Of a DNA stretch of 13,273 bases, positions 1 to 9,189 are shown one piece after another. The first letter of the stretch is position 1. Every line of letters starts with the position of its first letter. Below the pieces are notes generated by a model. The model ran no database searches. It saw only the letters and a program-made list of their open reading frames with translations, and was not told the DNA's origin. Origin of the DNA: an uncultured Elusimicrobia bacterium (lineage in GTDB: Bacteria; RUG730); the NCBI GenBank assembly GCA_900321865.1, contig ONXP01000014.1, forward strand, positions 1 to 13,273, read 5' to 3'. Position numbers and translations under genes: made by a program.

Positions 1-274
1 AAGGTAAAATATTACTTTTAAAATTTTCTAAACCTTCATTAGCTAAACCAATAGAATTTAGCATACCACATTTTTCTTCTGATATTCTAGCCCCTTCATT
101 GCCTAATTTTTTATTTAAAGTAATAGTTTTTGTTGTTATTCCACCTATTTCTTCTAAATCTATAACACTAGACAACTCAATTCCATTGCCACAAGTTCCA
201 GATGCTAACACTATAGGATTTTGAAATTCGATACCGCAAAAATCCACACTAAGCCTGTTTTCCTTTAATCCCAT
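1..274 (-). CDS. pyrD: Dihydroorotate dehydrogenase 1B catalytic subunit, N-terminal part (3' end outside window)
   Basis: This is the FMN-containing subunit that oxidises dihydroorotate to orotate in pyrimidine synthesis. In class 1B enzymes it works with PyrK, which passes electrons to NAD+. Translating backwards from the ATG at 274 gives 91 codons, with no stop before the window edge. They match the family N-terminus: LSVDFCGIEFQNPIVLASGT (residues 8-27), the FMN-contacting segment TTKTIT with Lys49, and MLNSIGLANEG (71-81) with Asn73. The usual GNPxPR motif reads GNEGAR (58-63), keeping Arg63 but losing the prolines. The start overlaps the 3' end of pyrK by 10 nt, the usual pyrK-pyrD coupling. 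The catalytic loop and C-terminal half lie outside the window, so class 1B is inferred mainly from the adjacent pyrK. Confidence 0.93.
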   Translation of the reverse strand, partial: MGLKENRLSVDFCGIEFQNPIVLASGTCGNGIELSSVIDLEEIGGITTKTITLNKKLGNEGARISEEKCGMLNSIGLANEGLENFKSNILP

Positions 275-1074
275 AAAACATCTCTAAGGTTAAAAATTGG
301 ACCATCTTGACAAACTTTTTTAAACAAATAAGTATCATTATTTCTTATTTTTATCGAACATCCATTACAAATTCCTATTCCACATCCCATAATAGTTTCA
401 AAAGATGCATAACAACAAATATTCTTTGAACTCATAGCAATATTTTTGGACAAGTTTTGTAGCATTTTTTTAGGCCCACAACTAAAAATTATAATATTAT
501 CTAAATCCTTAGAAATTTCATTAAAAACATCAATAACATTCCCAGACATTCCTAAAGTCCCATCATCAGTCGCAACAATAAACTCAAGATTAGAATATAT
601 TTTTTTTAAATCAGATATAAATTGCAAACAAAAAACATCCTTTTTAGTTTTAAACCCTAAAATAACAAATACTTTTTTCCCAGAAACTTTTAGCAATCTT
701 TTTATTAAAAAATAAACACTAGCAAACCCTATACCACCAACAACAATAAAAATATTATCATAGGAATAAGCTTTTTCAAAAGGATAATAATTACCTAAAG
801 GATACAAAATTTCTAACAAATCACCAGATTTATAATCCGTTAAAGCCTTGGTTCCTTCCCCAATAACATGATACAAAACAGAAAAACTATCTCTTTCTAA
901 ATCAAAAATAGCAAAGGGTCTTTTAAAAAAAGCATTACAACTCTTTGATATTTTTATTTCCAAAAATTGTCCCGGAAAAAAATCAAAATTAATACGAGGA
1001 TTATAAATTCTTAATAAAAAATAATTATCACAAACTTTAATATTGTCTATAACTTTAGACATTTCAAAAAACAT
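265..1074 (-). CDS. pyrK: Dihydroorotate dehydrogenase 1B electron transfer subunit
   Basis: PyrK carries FAD and a [2Fe-2S] cluster and moves electrons from the FMN of PyrD to NAD+. The 269-residue protein has the family layout. A ferredoxin-reductase-type FAD domain comes first, with the RPFAIFD motif (about 52-58) and YHVIGEGT. A nucleotide-binding domain follows, with VVGGIGFASVYFL around residue 112 and FSCGPKKML around 198. The C-terminal cluster-binding domain has Cys231, Cys236, Cys239 and Cys255 in the CxxxxCxxC...C pattern, followed by CQDGPIF. Length is normal (about 250-270). The start at 1074 lies 9 nt after the preceding gene and lacks a clear Shine-Dalgarno sequence. A second ATG four codons in (1062) is an alternative. 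It is next to last in the tgt-sec-pyr operon visible here. Confidence 0.93.
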   Translation of the reverse strand: MFFEMSKVIDNIKVCDNYFLLRIYNPRINFDFFPGQFLEIKISKSCNAFFKRPFAIFDLERDSFSVLYHVIGEGTKALTDYKSGDLLEILYPLGNYYPFEKAYSYDNIFIVVGGIGFASVYFLIKRLLKVSGKKVFVILGFKTKKDVFCLQFISDLKKIYSNLEFIVATDDGTLGMSGNVIDVFNEISKDLDNIIIFSCGPKKMLQNLSKNIAMSSKNICCYASFETIMGCGIGICNGCSIKIRNNDTYLFKKVCQDGPIFNLRDVLWD

Positions 1075-1083
1075 ATTATTTAC

Positions 1084-2652
1084 TTATTTTCGTTTATTTC
1101 TTTGTTCTCTAAATTTAGTCAGTTCTCTCATAATTTCTAAAAGTTTATCTTTTATAGATATATTATTGCCTGTAATTATATTTAAATTTTCAATTTTTTT
1201 AATTTCTTTATAAGTGATATGTCTAAAATCCTTTTTATCATACTTGGAAACTAAATCAGAAAATAGTATTAATTTTTCAGATGAATTTTTATAGTTAACA
1301 ATTTCTGTTAAAATAACACTAGAAGTGATTGTTTTAGAATTCATTAATTCTTCTGTTTTTGTAATTACAGTTTCATAATCGCCATTATTAAAAATAGAAA
1401 CTATTTCTTTTAGCACTTGTTTCTCTTTATTTTCTTTCTCAAAATTATTTATTTCAACATAAAAATCTTCTAATCTCTTATCTAAATCTTGACTTTTACC
1501 AGAATTTAAAGCAAAATCACAAAGTTTTTTAATATCAGATAAATTTTCTCTATTATTTAAAAAATATACTATTTTTTTTATACTATTTCGTTTTAATCTA
1601 TCTATATAATTATTCTTTTGTATTTCATTGCCGTTAAAAAATTGCAAATATTTTTGGAAACTAGAATTAGCAAGCTCAAAATTAGACTGTTTTAAATATT
1701 CATCTATTTTAAGATTAAAAATATCAATAGCCTTTAAATACATATAATCGTTATTTTTATTTATCTTCTTAGAATCATAAATCAACTCTATAGCTTTTTC
1801 AATACGATTCTCTTTTAATTCATTAGTTGCATATTCAACTAAATAACCAGAAAACAAACTCCTAAGAAATATAGATTTTGGATTAATAAACATTGATTTC
1901 ATATAATTAGAAATACCTTTAGAAGAATATAAACTTATTTCTTCATTATTAGAATTATCAGATACAAAATTTTTAAAATAAAGCAAACTAATTAATTCTA
2001 AGATACTGATTTTAAAACAAATATCTTTTTTATTGTTTATAATATCAGATACATTCTCTATTTTTTTAGTAACCTTTTTTAAAATTGCACTCTTATCAAC
2101 ATTAAAACCACTTTTGACGGCTGTATCTATATACACATCTCCAGAATCTGTATGTAAAACGGCAAAAACATAATTAGCAACAACTACTGCTTCGACTTTT
2201 AAGTTTATTTCTTGAGCTAACATAACATATAAAATTGTCGAATATAAACTATTAAATTTTCCAATCAGAAGTGTATCAAATATTGTTATATATTCATTAT
2301 CCACTAATTCTCTCAAATAATTATCATGAATAAAATTTAATAGATAAGATGCTTTTTCATAATCCGTATTAGTAGAATCTTTATAAATTTTTTTATAATG
2401 TTTCAATACATCTTTTTCTAAATTTTTAAATTTATTTTTATAAACTTTATAATCATCAGTTCCACTATTGATTCCAGAAATGATCAAAATAAAATCAATG
2501 AGAGAAAATTTATCTAAATTACCATTTTTTAAAGCTAAAAATAATTTTTTTTCATCATAAGACAAATACTGAGGGTCTAAATTCAAAGAAGCAAACAAAA
2601 AATTAAATAAAAAACAAATCAAAAGAAAAAATAAAAAAACTTTTTTTAACAT
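1084..2652 (-). CDS. Exported protein with SirB1/transglutaminase-like region, unknown function
   Basis: I do not recognise this as a named gene. The 522-residue product starts with a short basic end and a long hydrophobic stretch (MLKK then residues 5-20), which looks like a Sec signal peptide cut after about Ala21, with no good lipobox. Residues 100-185 resemble the SirB1/transglutaminase-like fold. A helix with FNSLYSTILYVMLAQEINLK (133-152) fills the place where true transglutaminases have the nucleophilic Cys helix. VFAVLH with His167 and VYIDTAV with Asp176 follow, like the remaining two triad positions. The Cys position is Asn134/Ser135, so proteolytic or transglutaminase activity is unlikely. 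The rest is Lys/Asn/Glu-rich, probably helical and possibly TPR-like (inference). A strong AGGGG motif precedes the ATG, 8 nt after the MerR gene. A periplasmic structural or binding role is possible. Confidence 0.72.
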   Translation of the reverse strand: MLKKVFLFFLLICFLFNFLFASLNLDPQYLSYDEKKLFLALKNGNLDKFSLIDFILIISGINSGTDDYKVYKNKFKNLEKDVLKHYKKIYKDSTNTDYEKASYLLNFIHDNYLRELVDNEYITIFDTLLIGKFNSLYSTILYVMLAQEINLKVEAVVVANYVFAVLHTDSGDVYIDTAVKSGFNVDKSAILKKVTKKIENVSDIINNKKDICFKISILELISLLYFKNFVSDNSNNEEISLYSSKGISNYMKSMFINPKSIFLRSLFSGYLVEYATNELKENRIEKAIELIYDSKKINKNNDYMYLKAIDIFNLKIDEYLKQSNFELANSSFQKYLQFFNGNEIQKNNYIDRLKRNSIKKIVYFLNNRENLSDIKKLCDFALNSGKSQDLDKRLEDFYVEINNFEKENKEKQVLKEIVSIFNNGDYETVITKTEELMNSKTITSSVILTEIVNYKNSSEKLILFSDLVSKYDKKDFRHITYKEIKKIENLNIITGNNISIKDKLLEIMRELTKFREQRNKRK

Positions 2653-2660
2653 AACAACCC

Positions 2661-2999
2661 CTAATCAATAATATTAATAATTTTTTGAACTTCTTTTTTT
2701 ATAAAAAAAATAAAATTTTTCATAATATTAAGTTCCTCTATTTTATTTTCTTTTTTTAAATCCTTTGCAAAAAAAAATAACTTAACCATTTTTGTCGAAT
2801 AATTTTTATTATAAACTAAATCTTTAATTTTTAAAATATCATTGAGATTTTCATTAGTATATCTTCTATATGTTGAAGGAATTCTAATCGAATGAAAAAG
2901 ACCTAAGCCTTCCCAATATCTTATGGTATATTTTTTTATTCCTGTTAATTTTTCAACTTCTGATATACTATAAAAATCTTTTCTATCAAACTCTCTCAT
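2661..2999 (-). CDS. Small MerR-family DNA-binding regulator
   Basis: This is a 112-residue protein whose first 75 residues form a MerR-type winged helix-turn-helix. YSISEVEKLTGIKKYTIRYW (residues 10-29) is the helix-turn-helix, followed by EGLGLF and the wing with YRRYT, then the second helix pair NLNDILKIKDLVY. The C-terminal part (about 80-112) is a short Lys-rich helix suited to dimerisation. There is no metal-binding cysteine or effector domain, so this is the small MerR type of unknown ligand. Its ATG overlaps the secF stop by 4 nt (ATGA), so it is probably translationally coupled to the sec genes. It could regulate its own operon, but no operator-like inverted repeat stands out in the AT-rich leader. 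The family call is firm; target and signal are unknown. Confidence 0.85.
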   Translation of the reverse strand: MREFDRKDFYSISEVEKLTGIKKYTIRYWEGLGLFHSIRIPSTYRRYTNENLNDILKIKDLVYNKNYSTKMVKLFFFAKDLKKENKIEELNIMKNFIFFIKKEVQKIINIID

Positions 3000-3868
3000 C
3001 TTAAATTATTTTTTTTAAATCCATGTAAAAATTGTAAAGATAAAGGAACAGCAATAAATATACTAGAGTATGTTCCAACAATGAATCCAATAAATAAAGC
3101 TATAGCAAAATTTCTCAAAGAACCTGAAGAAAATATTAATAAACATACTGTAGGAATTAATGTTGTAACTGTAGTTAAAATAGTTCTAGTCAAAGTTTCA
3201 TTTATACTCTCATTAAATACATTAATAATATTTTCCTTATATCTAACCTTCAAATTTTCTCTAATTCTGTCAAAGATAACTATAGTATCGTTAATAGAAT
3301 ATCCAACTACTGTCATAATAGCTGCTATTATTGTTAAATCTATTTCTTTATTAAACATAGAAAAAAAAGTTATAATGAAAAAAGCATCATGAACCAATGC
3401 CAATACCCCAGCTATTCCAAAGGAAGAATTACTAAACCTAACTCCTACATATATAATAATACCAAAAAATGCGAAAAAAAATGCTAATAAGGATCGTTTA
3501 ATCAACCAAGAACCTACAGATGCTCCAATAATATCCATTTTTTCTATATCAAAATCCTTATTTAAAACTTTTTTTAATTCTTCTAATTTTGATTCTGAAA
3601 TATGTTTTGATCCTTTAAGCTTAAAGGATAAAATATTTTTTTCTAAATGTAAATCTTTAGCATCAAAACCAACTACCCTTAATCCTTTATCTACATCTTC
3701 AAAATTAGTACTTTCTTTAAAATTTAACTGTATTGATGTTCCACCCGTAAATTCCAAACTTAACCTAGGACCACCTTTAATCAAAAGGGACAAAATTCCC
3801 ATCAAAATAACACAGCCACTAAAAATATATGCAATTTTTCTTTTTGAAATAAAATCGATATTTTGCAT
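2996..3868 (-). CDS. secF: Protein translocase subunit SecF
   Basis: SecF pairs with SecD in the inner membrane and uses proton flow to help pull exported proteins out of the SecYEG channel on the periplasmic side. The 290-residue length is typical. A first membrane segment (about 11-30) precedes the conserved LSLEFTGGTSIQ (37-48), the SecF version of the D/EFTGG motif. A periplasmic domain runs to about 125. Five further membrane segments follow, with the conserved VVGYSINDTIVIFDRIRE (187-204). A Shine-Dalgarno AGAGG lies just before the ATG. It follows secD after 23 nt and overlaps the merR-type gene by 4 nt. Confidence 0.97.
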   Translation of the reverse strand: MQNIDFISKRKIAYIFSGCVILMGILSLLIKGGPRLSLEFTGGTSIQLNFKESTNFEDVDKGLRVVGFDAKDLHLEKNILSFKLKGSKHISESKLEELKKVLNKDFDIEKMDIIGASVGSWLIKRSLLAFFFAFFGIIIYVGVRFSNSSFGIAGVLALVHDAFFIITFFSMFNKEIDLTIIAAIMTVVGYSINDTIVIFDRIRENLKVRYKENIINVFNESINETLTRTILTTVTTLIPTVCLLIFSSGSLRNFAIALFIGFIVGTYSSIFIAVPLSLQFLHGFKKNNLR

Positions 3869-3891
3869 TTTTTTCCTCTTATAATTTTAAA

Positions 3892-5271
3892 TTAAATTGA
3901 AATATTTTTTATATCACTATTTCGAAGGATAATATCATATATAAATCTAGTTACAAAAATAGAAGTAAACATAGAACTTAATATACCTATACTAAGAGTT
4001 ACTGCAAAACCTTTAACAGCACCTACTCCAAATTGAAATAAAAAAATAGCTCCAATCAATGTAGTTATATTTGAATCTAATATAGAAGAATAAGCTTTAT
4101 CATACCCAGAATTAACAGCAAGTCTCAAAGTCTTTCCTAATCTTAATTCTTCTTTAATTCTTTCAGATATCAAAACATTAGCATCAACTGCCATACCGAT
4201 AGTTAATATTATTCCAGCTATACCTGGAAGAGTGAGAGTAGCATGAAAATATCCCATCATTCCAAAAATAATAACAGAATTCAAAAATAATGCTATATCA
4301 ATTATAATTCCAGAAAATTTGTAATATATCAAAATAAAAATAAATACTAAAAACATTCCAAATAAACCAGCATATAAAGATGCCTTTATAGATTTTTCAC
4401 CAAGAGTTGGACCTATAACTCTACTTTCTATAATTCTAACTGGAACCGGCAAAGCACCTGCCTTTAAAACTATAGCTAAACTTTTTGCTTCATCAGGAGA
4501 AAAACTCCCCTCTATAATAGCATTACCATCAGGAATCCTAGATCTAATACTAGGTGCAGATTGTACAACCCCATCTAACACTATTGCAAGCTGTTTATTT
4601 ATATTTGAACCAGTTATAGCAGAAAACAAATTTGCACCCTCTCTATTAAAACTAATAGCAACATAAGGAGCCCCATAATCTCCACCAACTTTTACTTCTG
4701 CATTAGTAAGCATAGCACCTGTAAGTTTTGTTTCTTTTTTAACCGCATAATAACCTCTATCCTTCCCTTTTAAAATCTCTATTCCAGCAGGAATTTTAGA
4801 AGTTTCTATTTCACCAGCATCATTAATATAATCACTAGTATTAATTTTATCATCAACTAGTTTAAATTCTAAAAGTGCTGTTTTTCCTATAAGCTCGATA
4901 GCTCTATCTAAATTTTTTATCCCTGGAATCTGAACTGTAATCCATTGATCTCCCTGTTTAGCAATAACAGGCTCAGCTACACCAAATTGATCAATTCTAT
5001 TCCTAATAATTTCTATAGACTGCGATTGCGCTTCATTTAATGTCATATTATCCGGAATATTAGAAGTGTCCAATTCTAATATTAAATTCATTCCACCCTT
5101 TATATCTAAACCTAAATTTAAAGCTTTTTTTATCAATGTATCAGATAATCTTTCTCTATTTTCTCTTTCTGCTTTAGACATAGTAAACCACCTATAAGAT
5201 GGATACAAATTCCAAACAGCAAAACCCAAAACCAAAAGGATTAAAATAAGTTTAATTGACGATTTACTCAT
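3892..5271 (-). CDS. secD: Protein translocase subunit SecD
   Basis: SecD is the larger partner of SecF in proton-driven protein export. The 459-residue protein has an N-terminal membrane anchor (about 6-24) and the signature GLDIKGGMNL (54-63). The periplasmic domain includes the segment with IRNRIDQFGV. Five membrane segments follow from about residue 295, including IILTIGMAVDANVLISERIK (354-373) with the conserved Asp363. It is shorter than the roughly 600 residues of enterobacterial SecD, because the periplasmic domain is compact, but all membrane segments are present. The Shine-Dalgarno GAGGAT overlaps the yajC stop codon, so the two are probably coupled. The order yajC-secD-secF is the widespread bacterial arrangement. 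Confidence 0.97.
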   Translation of the reverse strand: MSKSSIKLILILLVLGFAVWNLYPSYRWFTMSKAERENRERLSDTLIKKALNLGLDIKGGMNLILELDTSNIPDNMTLNEAQSQSIEIIRNRIDQFGVAEPVIAKQGDQWITVQIPGIKNLDRAIELIGKTALLEFKLVDDKINTSDYINDAGEIETSKIPAGIEILKGKDRGYYAVKKETKLTGAMLTNAEVKVGGDYGAPYVAISFNREGANLFSAITGSNINKQLAIVLDGVVQSAPSIRSRIPDGNAIIEGSFSPDEAKSLAIVLKAGALPVPVRIIESRVIGPTLGEKSIKASLYAGLFGMFLVFIFILIYYKFSGIIIDIALFLNSVIIFGMMGYFHATLTLPGIAGIILTIGMAVDANVLISERIKEELRLGKTLRLAVNSGYDKAYSSILDSNITTLIGAIFLFQFGVGAVKGFAVTLSIGILSSMFTSIFVTRFIYDIILRNSDIKNISI

Positions 5272-5280
5272 AAAAAATCC

Positions 5281-6728
<1,448 letters not shown>

Positions 6729-6795
6729 TTAAAATCCATATTAATTAAAAAATTATATATAAACAAAATATCAATATTTTTTTATGTAAAATAAA

Positions 6796-6813
6796 CTATC
6801 CAAATAGAGATAG
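6796..6813 (-). other. Small hairpin in the putative tgt leader
   Basis: CTATC (6796-6800) and GATAG (6809-6813) form a 5-bp stem with an 8-nt loop. On the minus strand it is followed by TTTATTTTA, so it could be a weak terminator for transcripts arriving from the restriction-modification genes, or a leader structure ahead of tgt. A 5-bp stem is short, so chance is quite possible. Confidence 0.3.
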
Positions 6814-6841
6814 AATTACACAAACAATAATATATTATAAT

Positions 6842-6884
6842 AGAATCAAAAAATTGTATCTTTATAGATTTTGATTCTTTTTTT
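6842..6884 (+). terminator. Hairpin with T-tract, in plus-strand terminator orientation
   Basis: AGAATCAAAA (6842-6851) is the exact reverse complement of TTTTGATTCT (6869-6878), giving a 10-bp stem with a 17-nt loop. The loop can form a further ATCT/AGAT helix (6858-6861 with 6866-6869). On the plus strand it runs into seven Ts (6878-6884), the layout of an intrinsic terminator. All genes here run on the minus strand, where the hairpin is followed only by ATTATAATATA. It may therefore block antisense transcription or act weakly in both directions. The stem is AU-rich, so efficiency is doubtful. Confidence 0.4.
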
Positions 6885-7273
6885 AATTTGTTTCTCAACC
6901 TTCCTATATATAAATAAAAATATATAAAACTATTACAATAAGTATATGAAATATGTGAGATTTTAAACCACCAAAAGAACGATAAAGATAAAGTATAAAC
7001 TGATAAATCATCAAATTCAAATTAATAGTTAAAAAAATATATACAAAAATACAACAATCCATTTTTTAAGTTTAACTTATAATATAAAAAAAATATATAT
7101 AAAAAGAGAAAGAATAAAAAAGAGTATCCTATAAGCTTAAACTCATCAAATACTACAAAAAAAAGTATATTAAATATAAATAAAAGAATTAAAAATATTA
7201 TCAATAATTCTACAAAATTTTAATAATATTTTTAATATTAATTTCATAAAAATACTCACAAAAATTTGTAATT

Positions 7274-7798
7274 TTATATCGCTAGTCCCAATCTTTCAAG
7301 TGGTATATAATTAAAATAATAATAGCAACCAACATTATTTATATAATCTAAAACATCTCTATATTCTGGTTTCAAAAACCAATCACTTAATAAATACATA
7401 TATTCAACATCTATATTTAGCCTACTAAATATTTTTCTATATTGTTTCTTTTTAAAATCACAAGTTTGCAATTTTTCATCAACTGAACCAGCAACTTTTT
7501 GAAACTTACATTCAATAATATACAATGTATTTTTTATAATAACATAAATGGAATCATCAGGTAGCAACTTTTTCTTTTTAGACCAATAATCTTTCCAATT
7601 TATATTTCTATTTTCCAAAAACTTATATAACTTATATTTTTTAAATATAAAAGCAACAGATTTATTTTTATAAAAAACCTCATCATTTTCATTAACAAAA
7701 TAATTCTTTTGTTGATTTAAAAAAGTTTTTAAATCAACTTTTCCTTCAAAAACTAAACCTGTTTTTGTATTTGCTCCGCCTATACCATTATTTTTCAT
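7274..7798 (-). CDS. Putative type II restriction endonuclease, PD-(D/E)XK fold
   Basis: This is probably the nuclease partner of the methyltransferase gene it overlaps by 11 nt. The 174-residue protein carries a PD-(D/E)XK active site: Pro80-Asp81-Asp82, then a hydrophobic strand and Glu96-Cys-Lys98 in IIECKFQ, which would bind the metal ion and cut DNA. Glu18 in the N-terminal NTKTGLVFE motif may be a further acidic ligand. FQKVAGSVDEKLQT (99-112) right after the core looks like a conserved family element. The recognition sequence cannot be read from the protein. I did not recognise a specific named enzyme; the call rests on motif plus neighbour. The start has an AGGT-type ribosome site inside the methyltransferase gene, pointing to coupled translation with methylase first. 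Confidence 0.75.
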   Translation of the reverse strand: MKNNGIGGANTKTGLVFEGKVDLKTFLNQQKNYFVNENDEVFYKNKSVAFIFKKYKLYKFLENRNINWKDYWSKKKKLLPDDSIYVIIKNTLYIIECKFQKVAGSVDEKLQTCDFKKKQYRKIFSRLNIDVEYMYLLSDWFLKPEYRDVLDYINNVGCYYYFNYIPLERLGLAI

Positions 7799-8630
7799 AA
7801 TATTTACCTATATTATCAATTCTTTGCTTACCAATTTCTAAATATTTACTATTAATATCAATACCAACAAATTTTCTATTATACAATTTACAAGCAACAG
7901 CAGTTGTGCAACTTCCAGCAAATGGATCTAAAATCAAATCATTTTCATTACTACTGGCAACAACAATTCGTTTTAGTAATTCTAAACTTTTTTGTGTTGG
8001 ATGTTTGCCAAACTGTTTCTCTTCTTTTTTAGGTGTAGTTATAGCCCAAACAGATCGCATTTGATTCCCTTTTTTATGCAAAATTTCATACTTATCAGTT
8101 TTTCCACAACATGAACATCTTATTTCTTTTTTATAATTATTTTCCCAATTTTTTATTGTTTCATAATTAAATGTATGTTTTGAGTTTTTATCTTTTCTCG
8201 CCCATATAAGTGTTTCGTGACTTGCTGTAAAAAATCTGCAACTCAAATTTGGAGAGGCATTAGGTTTAAGCCAAGCAATGTCATTTAGTATATGATAACC
8301 CAAAAGTTGCAATGCAAAACCACATTGATATATAGAATGATATGTCCCACTAACCCAAAGTGTTCCATTTGGCTTTAAAATTCGTCTACATTCTTTTAAC
8401 CAGTTTAAATGAAAATTAAAATTTTCTTCTATATCTTTTCCTAAATCCCAATCCCCTTTTTTAACAGAAACCATTTTCCCATTTTTACAAGTAAAAGAAC
8501 CATTTGACAAAAAATAAGGAGGATCTGCAAAAATCATATCAAAACTGTTATCTAAAAATTTTGACATAACATCAAAACAATCTTCATTGTATAAAACGAT
8601 ATTATCTTTATTATAAAAAATATTTTTCAT
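7788..8630 (-). CDS. DNA adenine methyltransferase, beta class, DpnA-like (restriction-modification)
   Basis: This enzyme should methylate the exocyclic amine of a base (N6-adenine most likely) using S-adenosylmethionine, protecting host DNA from the adjacent nuclease. The catalytic motif DPPY (36-39) precedes the SAM-binding motif DPFAGSCTTA (235-244), the order that defines beta-class enzymes. FADPPYFLSNG, KGDWD, PNLSCRFFTASHETLIWARK (127-146) and GKHPTQKS (208-215) closely resemble the DpnA/DpnIIB type. That type recognises GATC, so GATC is a guess for the target. The SAM motif has Cys241 where FxGSG normally has glycine. An added segment with CSCC (172-175) resembles half a zinc knuckle. 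There is no Shine-Dalgarno sequence before the ATG. A gap of 55 nt separates it from rfaE2, with no clear terminator or promoter. Confidence 0.9.
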   Translation of the reverse strand: MKNIFYNKDNIVLYNEDCFDVMSKFLDNSFDMIFADPPYFLSNGSFTCKNGKMVSVKKGDWDLGKDIEENFNFHLNWLKECRRILKPNGTLWVSGTYHSIYQCGFALQLLGYHILNDIAWLKPNASPNLSCRFFTASHETLIWARKDKNSKHTFNYETIKNWENNYKKEIRCSCCGKTDKYEILHKKGNQMRSVWAITTPKKEEKQFGKHPTQKSLELLKRIVVASSNENDLILDPFAGSCTTAVACKLYNRKFVGIDINSKYLEIGKQRIDNIGKYYEK

Positions 8631-8685
8631 TACATTTTATATTAATAAAAGCAAAAAATTCCATAAGAACAAAACAGCAAATATA

Positions 8686-9189
8686 CTATTTTTTAATAGT
8701 TAATACTTTTTCTACAAAAGAAGTTGTAGAATGATTTTCCAAAAAAGGTAGGACTATAGTCTTGCCTCCATTTTTCGAAACCACATCATTTCCAATTATT
8801 TTGTCTATTTTATAGTCTCCGCCTTTTACTAAAACATCAGGCAAAAAATATGAAATTATTTCAAAAGGAGTGTCCTCTTCAAAAATACAAACTGCATCAA
8901 TAAATTTTAAACTAGACAAAACAAAAGCTCTACTCTTTTCATCAAAAATAGGTCTAGAATTTCCTTTTAACCTCTTTACAGAAGCATCTGAGTTTATGGC
9001 TACAATCAAAAAATCCCCAAGATTTTTCGCTTTTTTTAAATAATCCACATGTCCTAGGTGTAAAATATCAAAACAACCATTAGTAAAAACGATTTTTTTA
9101 TTTTTTGATTTTAACAGATCTATTTTATTTTTCAAAATTTCTTTATTTAAAAAAATTTTACTTCCTATAAACTCTTTTAATTTCATCAT
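8686..9189 (-). CDS. rfaE2: D-glycero-beta-D-manno-heptose 1-phosphate adenylyltransferase (stand-alone)
   Basis: This enzyme joins heptose 1-phosphate to ATP to make ADP-heptose for the lipopolysaccharide inner core. The 167-residue protein corresponds to the C-terminal domain of the bifunctional HldE (RfaE), without the kinase domain. Matches are FTNGCFDILHLGHVDYLKKA (35-54) with the nucleotidyltransferase HxGH at 44-47, VAINSDASVKRLKG, EEDTPFEII, PDVLVKGGDY (117-126) and the C-terminal HSTTSFVEKV. Its start overlaps the 3' end of the btuF-like gene by 32 nt (29 nt if the second ATG at 9186 is used). Neither ATG has a clear Shine-Dalgarno sequence, so coupled translation is likely. It supports a Gram-negative outer membrane, though no other LPS genes are in the window. 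Confidence 0.93.
   Translation of the reverse strand: MMKLKEFIGSKIFLNKEILKNKIDLLKSKNKKIVFTNGCFDILHLGHVDYLKKAKNLGDFLIVAINSDASVKRLKGNSRPIFDEKSRAFVLSSLKFIDAVCIFEEDTPFEIISYFLPDVLVKGGDYKIDKIIGNDVVSKNGGKTIVLPFLENHSTTSFVEKVLTIKK

Noticed and set aside
446-715. Plus-strand ORFs inside pyrK, secF, tgt, the citrate-synthase-like gene and the aminotransferase
   Set aside because: All lie opposite strongly conserved minus-strand genes and show no family motifs. They are frame shadows.
7022-7204. 60-codon hydrophobic minus-strand ORF
   Set aside because: It has a TTG start, no ribosome site, a stop a few codons upstream and Phe/Leu/Ile/Tyr composition expected from non-coding AT-rich DNA. It is kept only as a note in the intergenic entry.
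8631-8685. Promoter in the gap before the methyltransferase gene
   Set aside because: TATAAA occurs on the minus strand but only 5 nt before the ATG and without a spaced -35 box. In such AT-rich sequence this is expected by chance.
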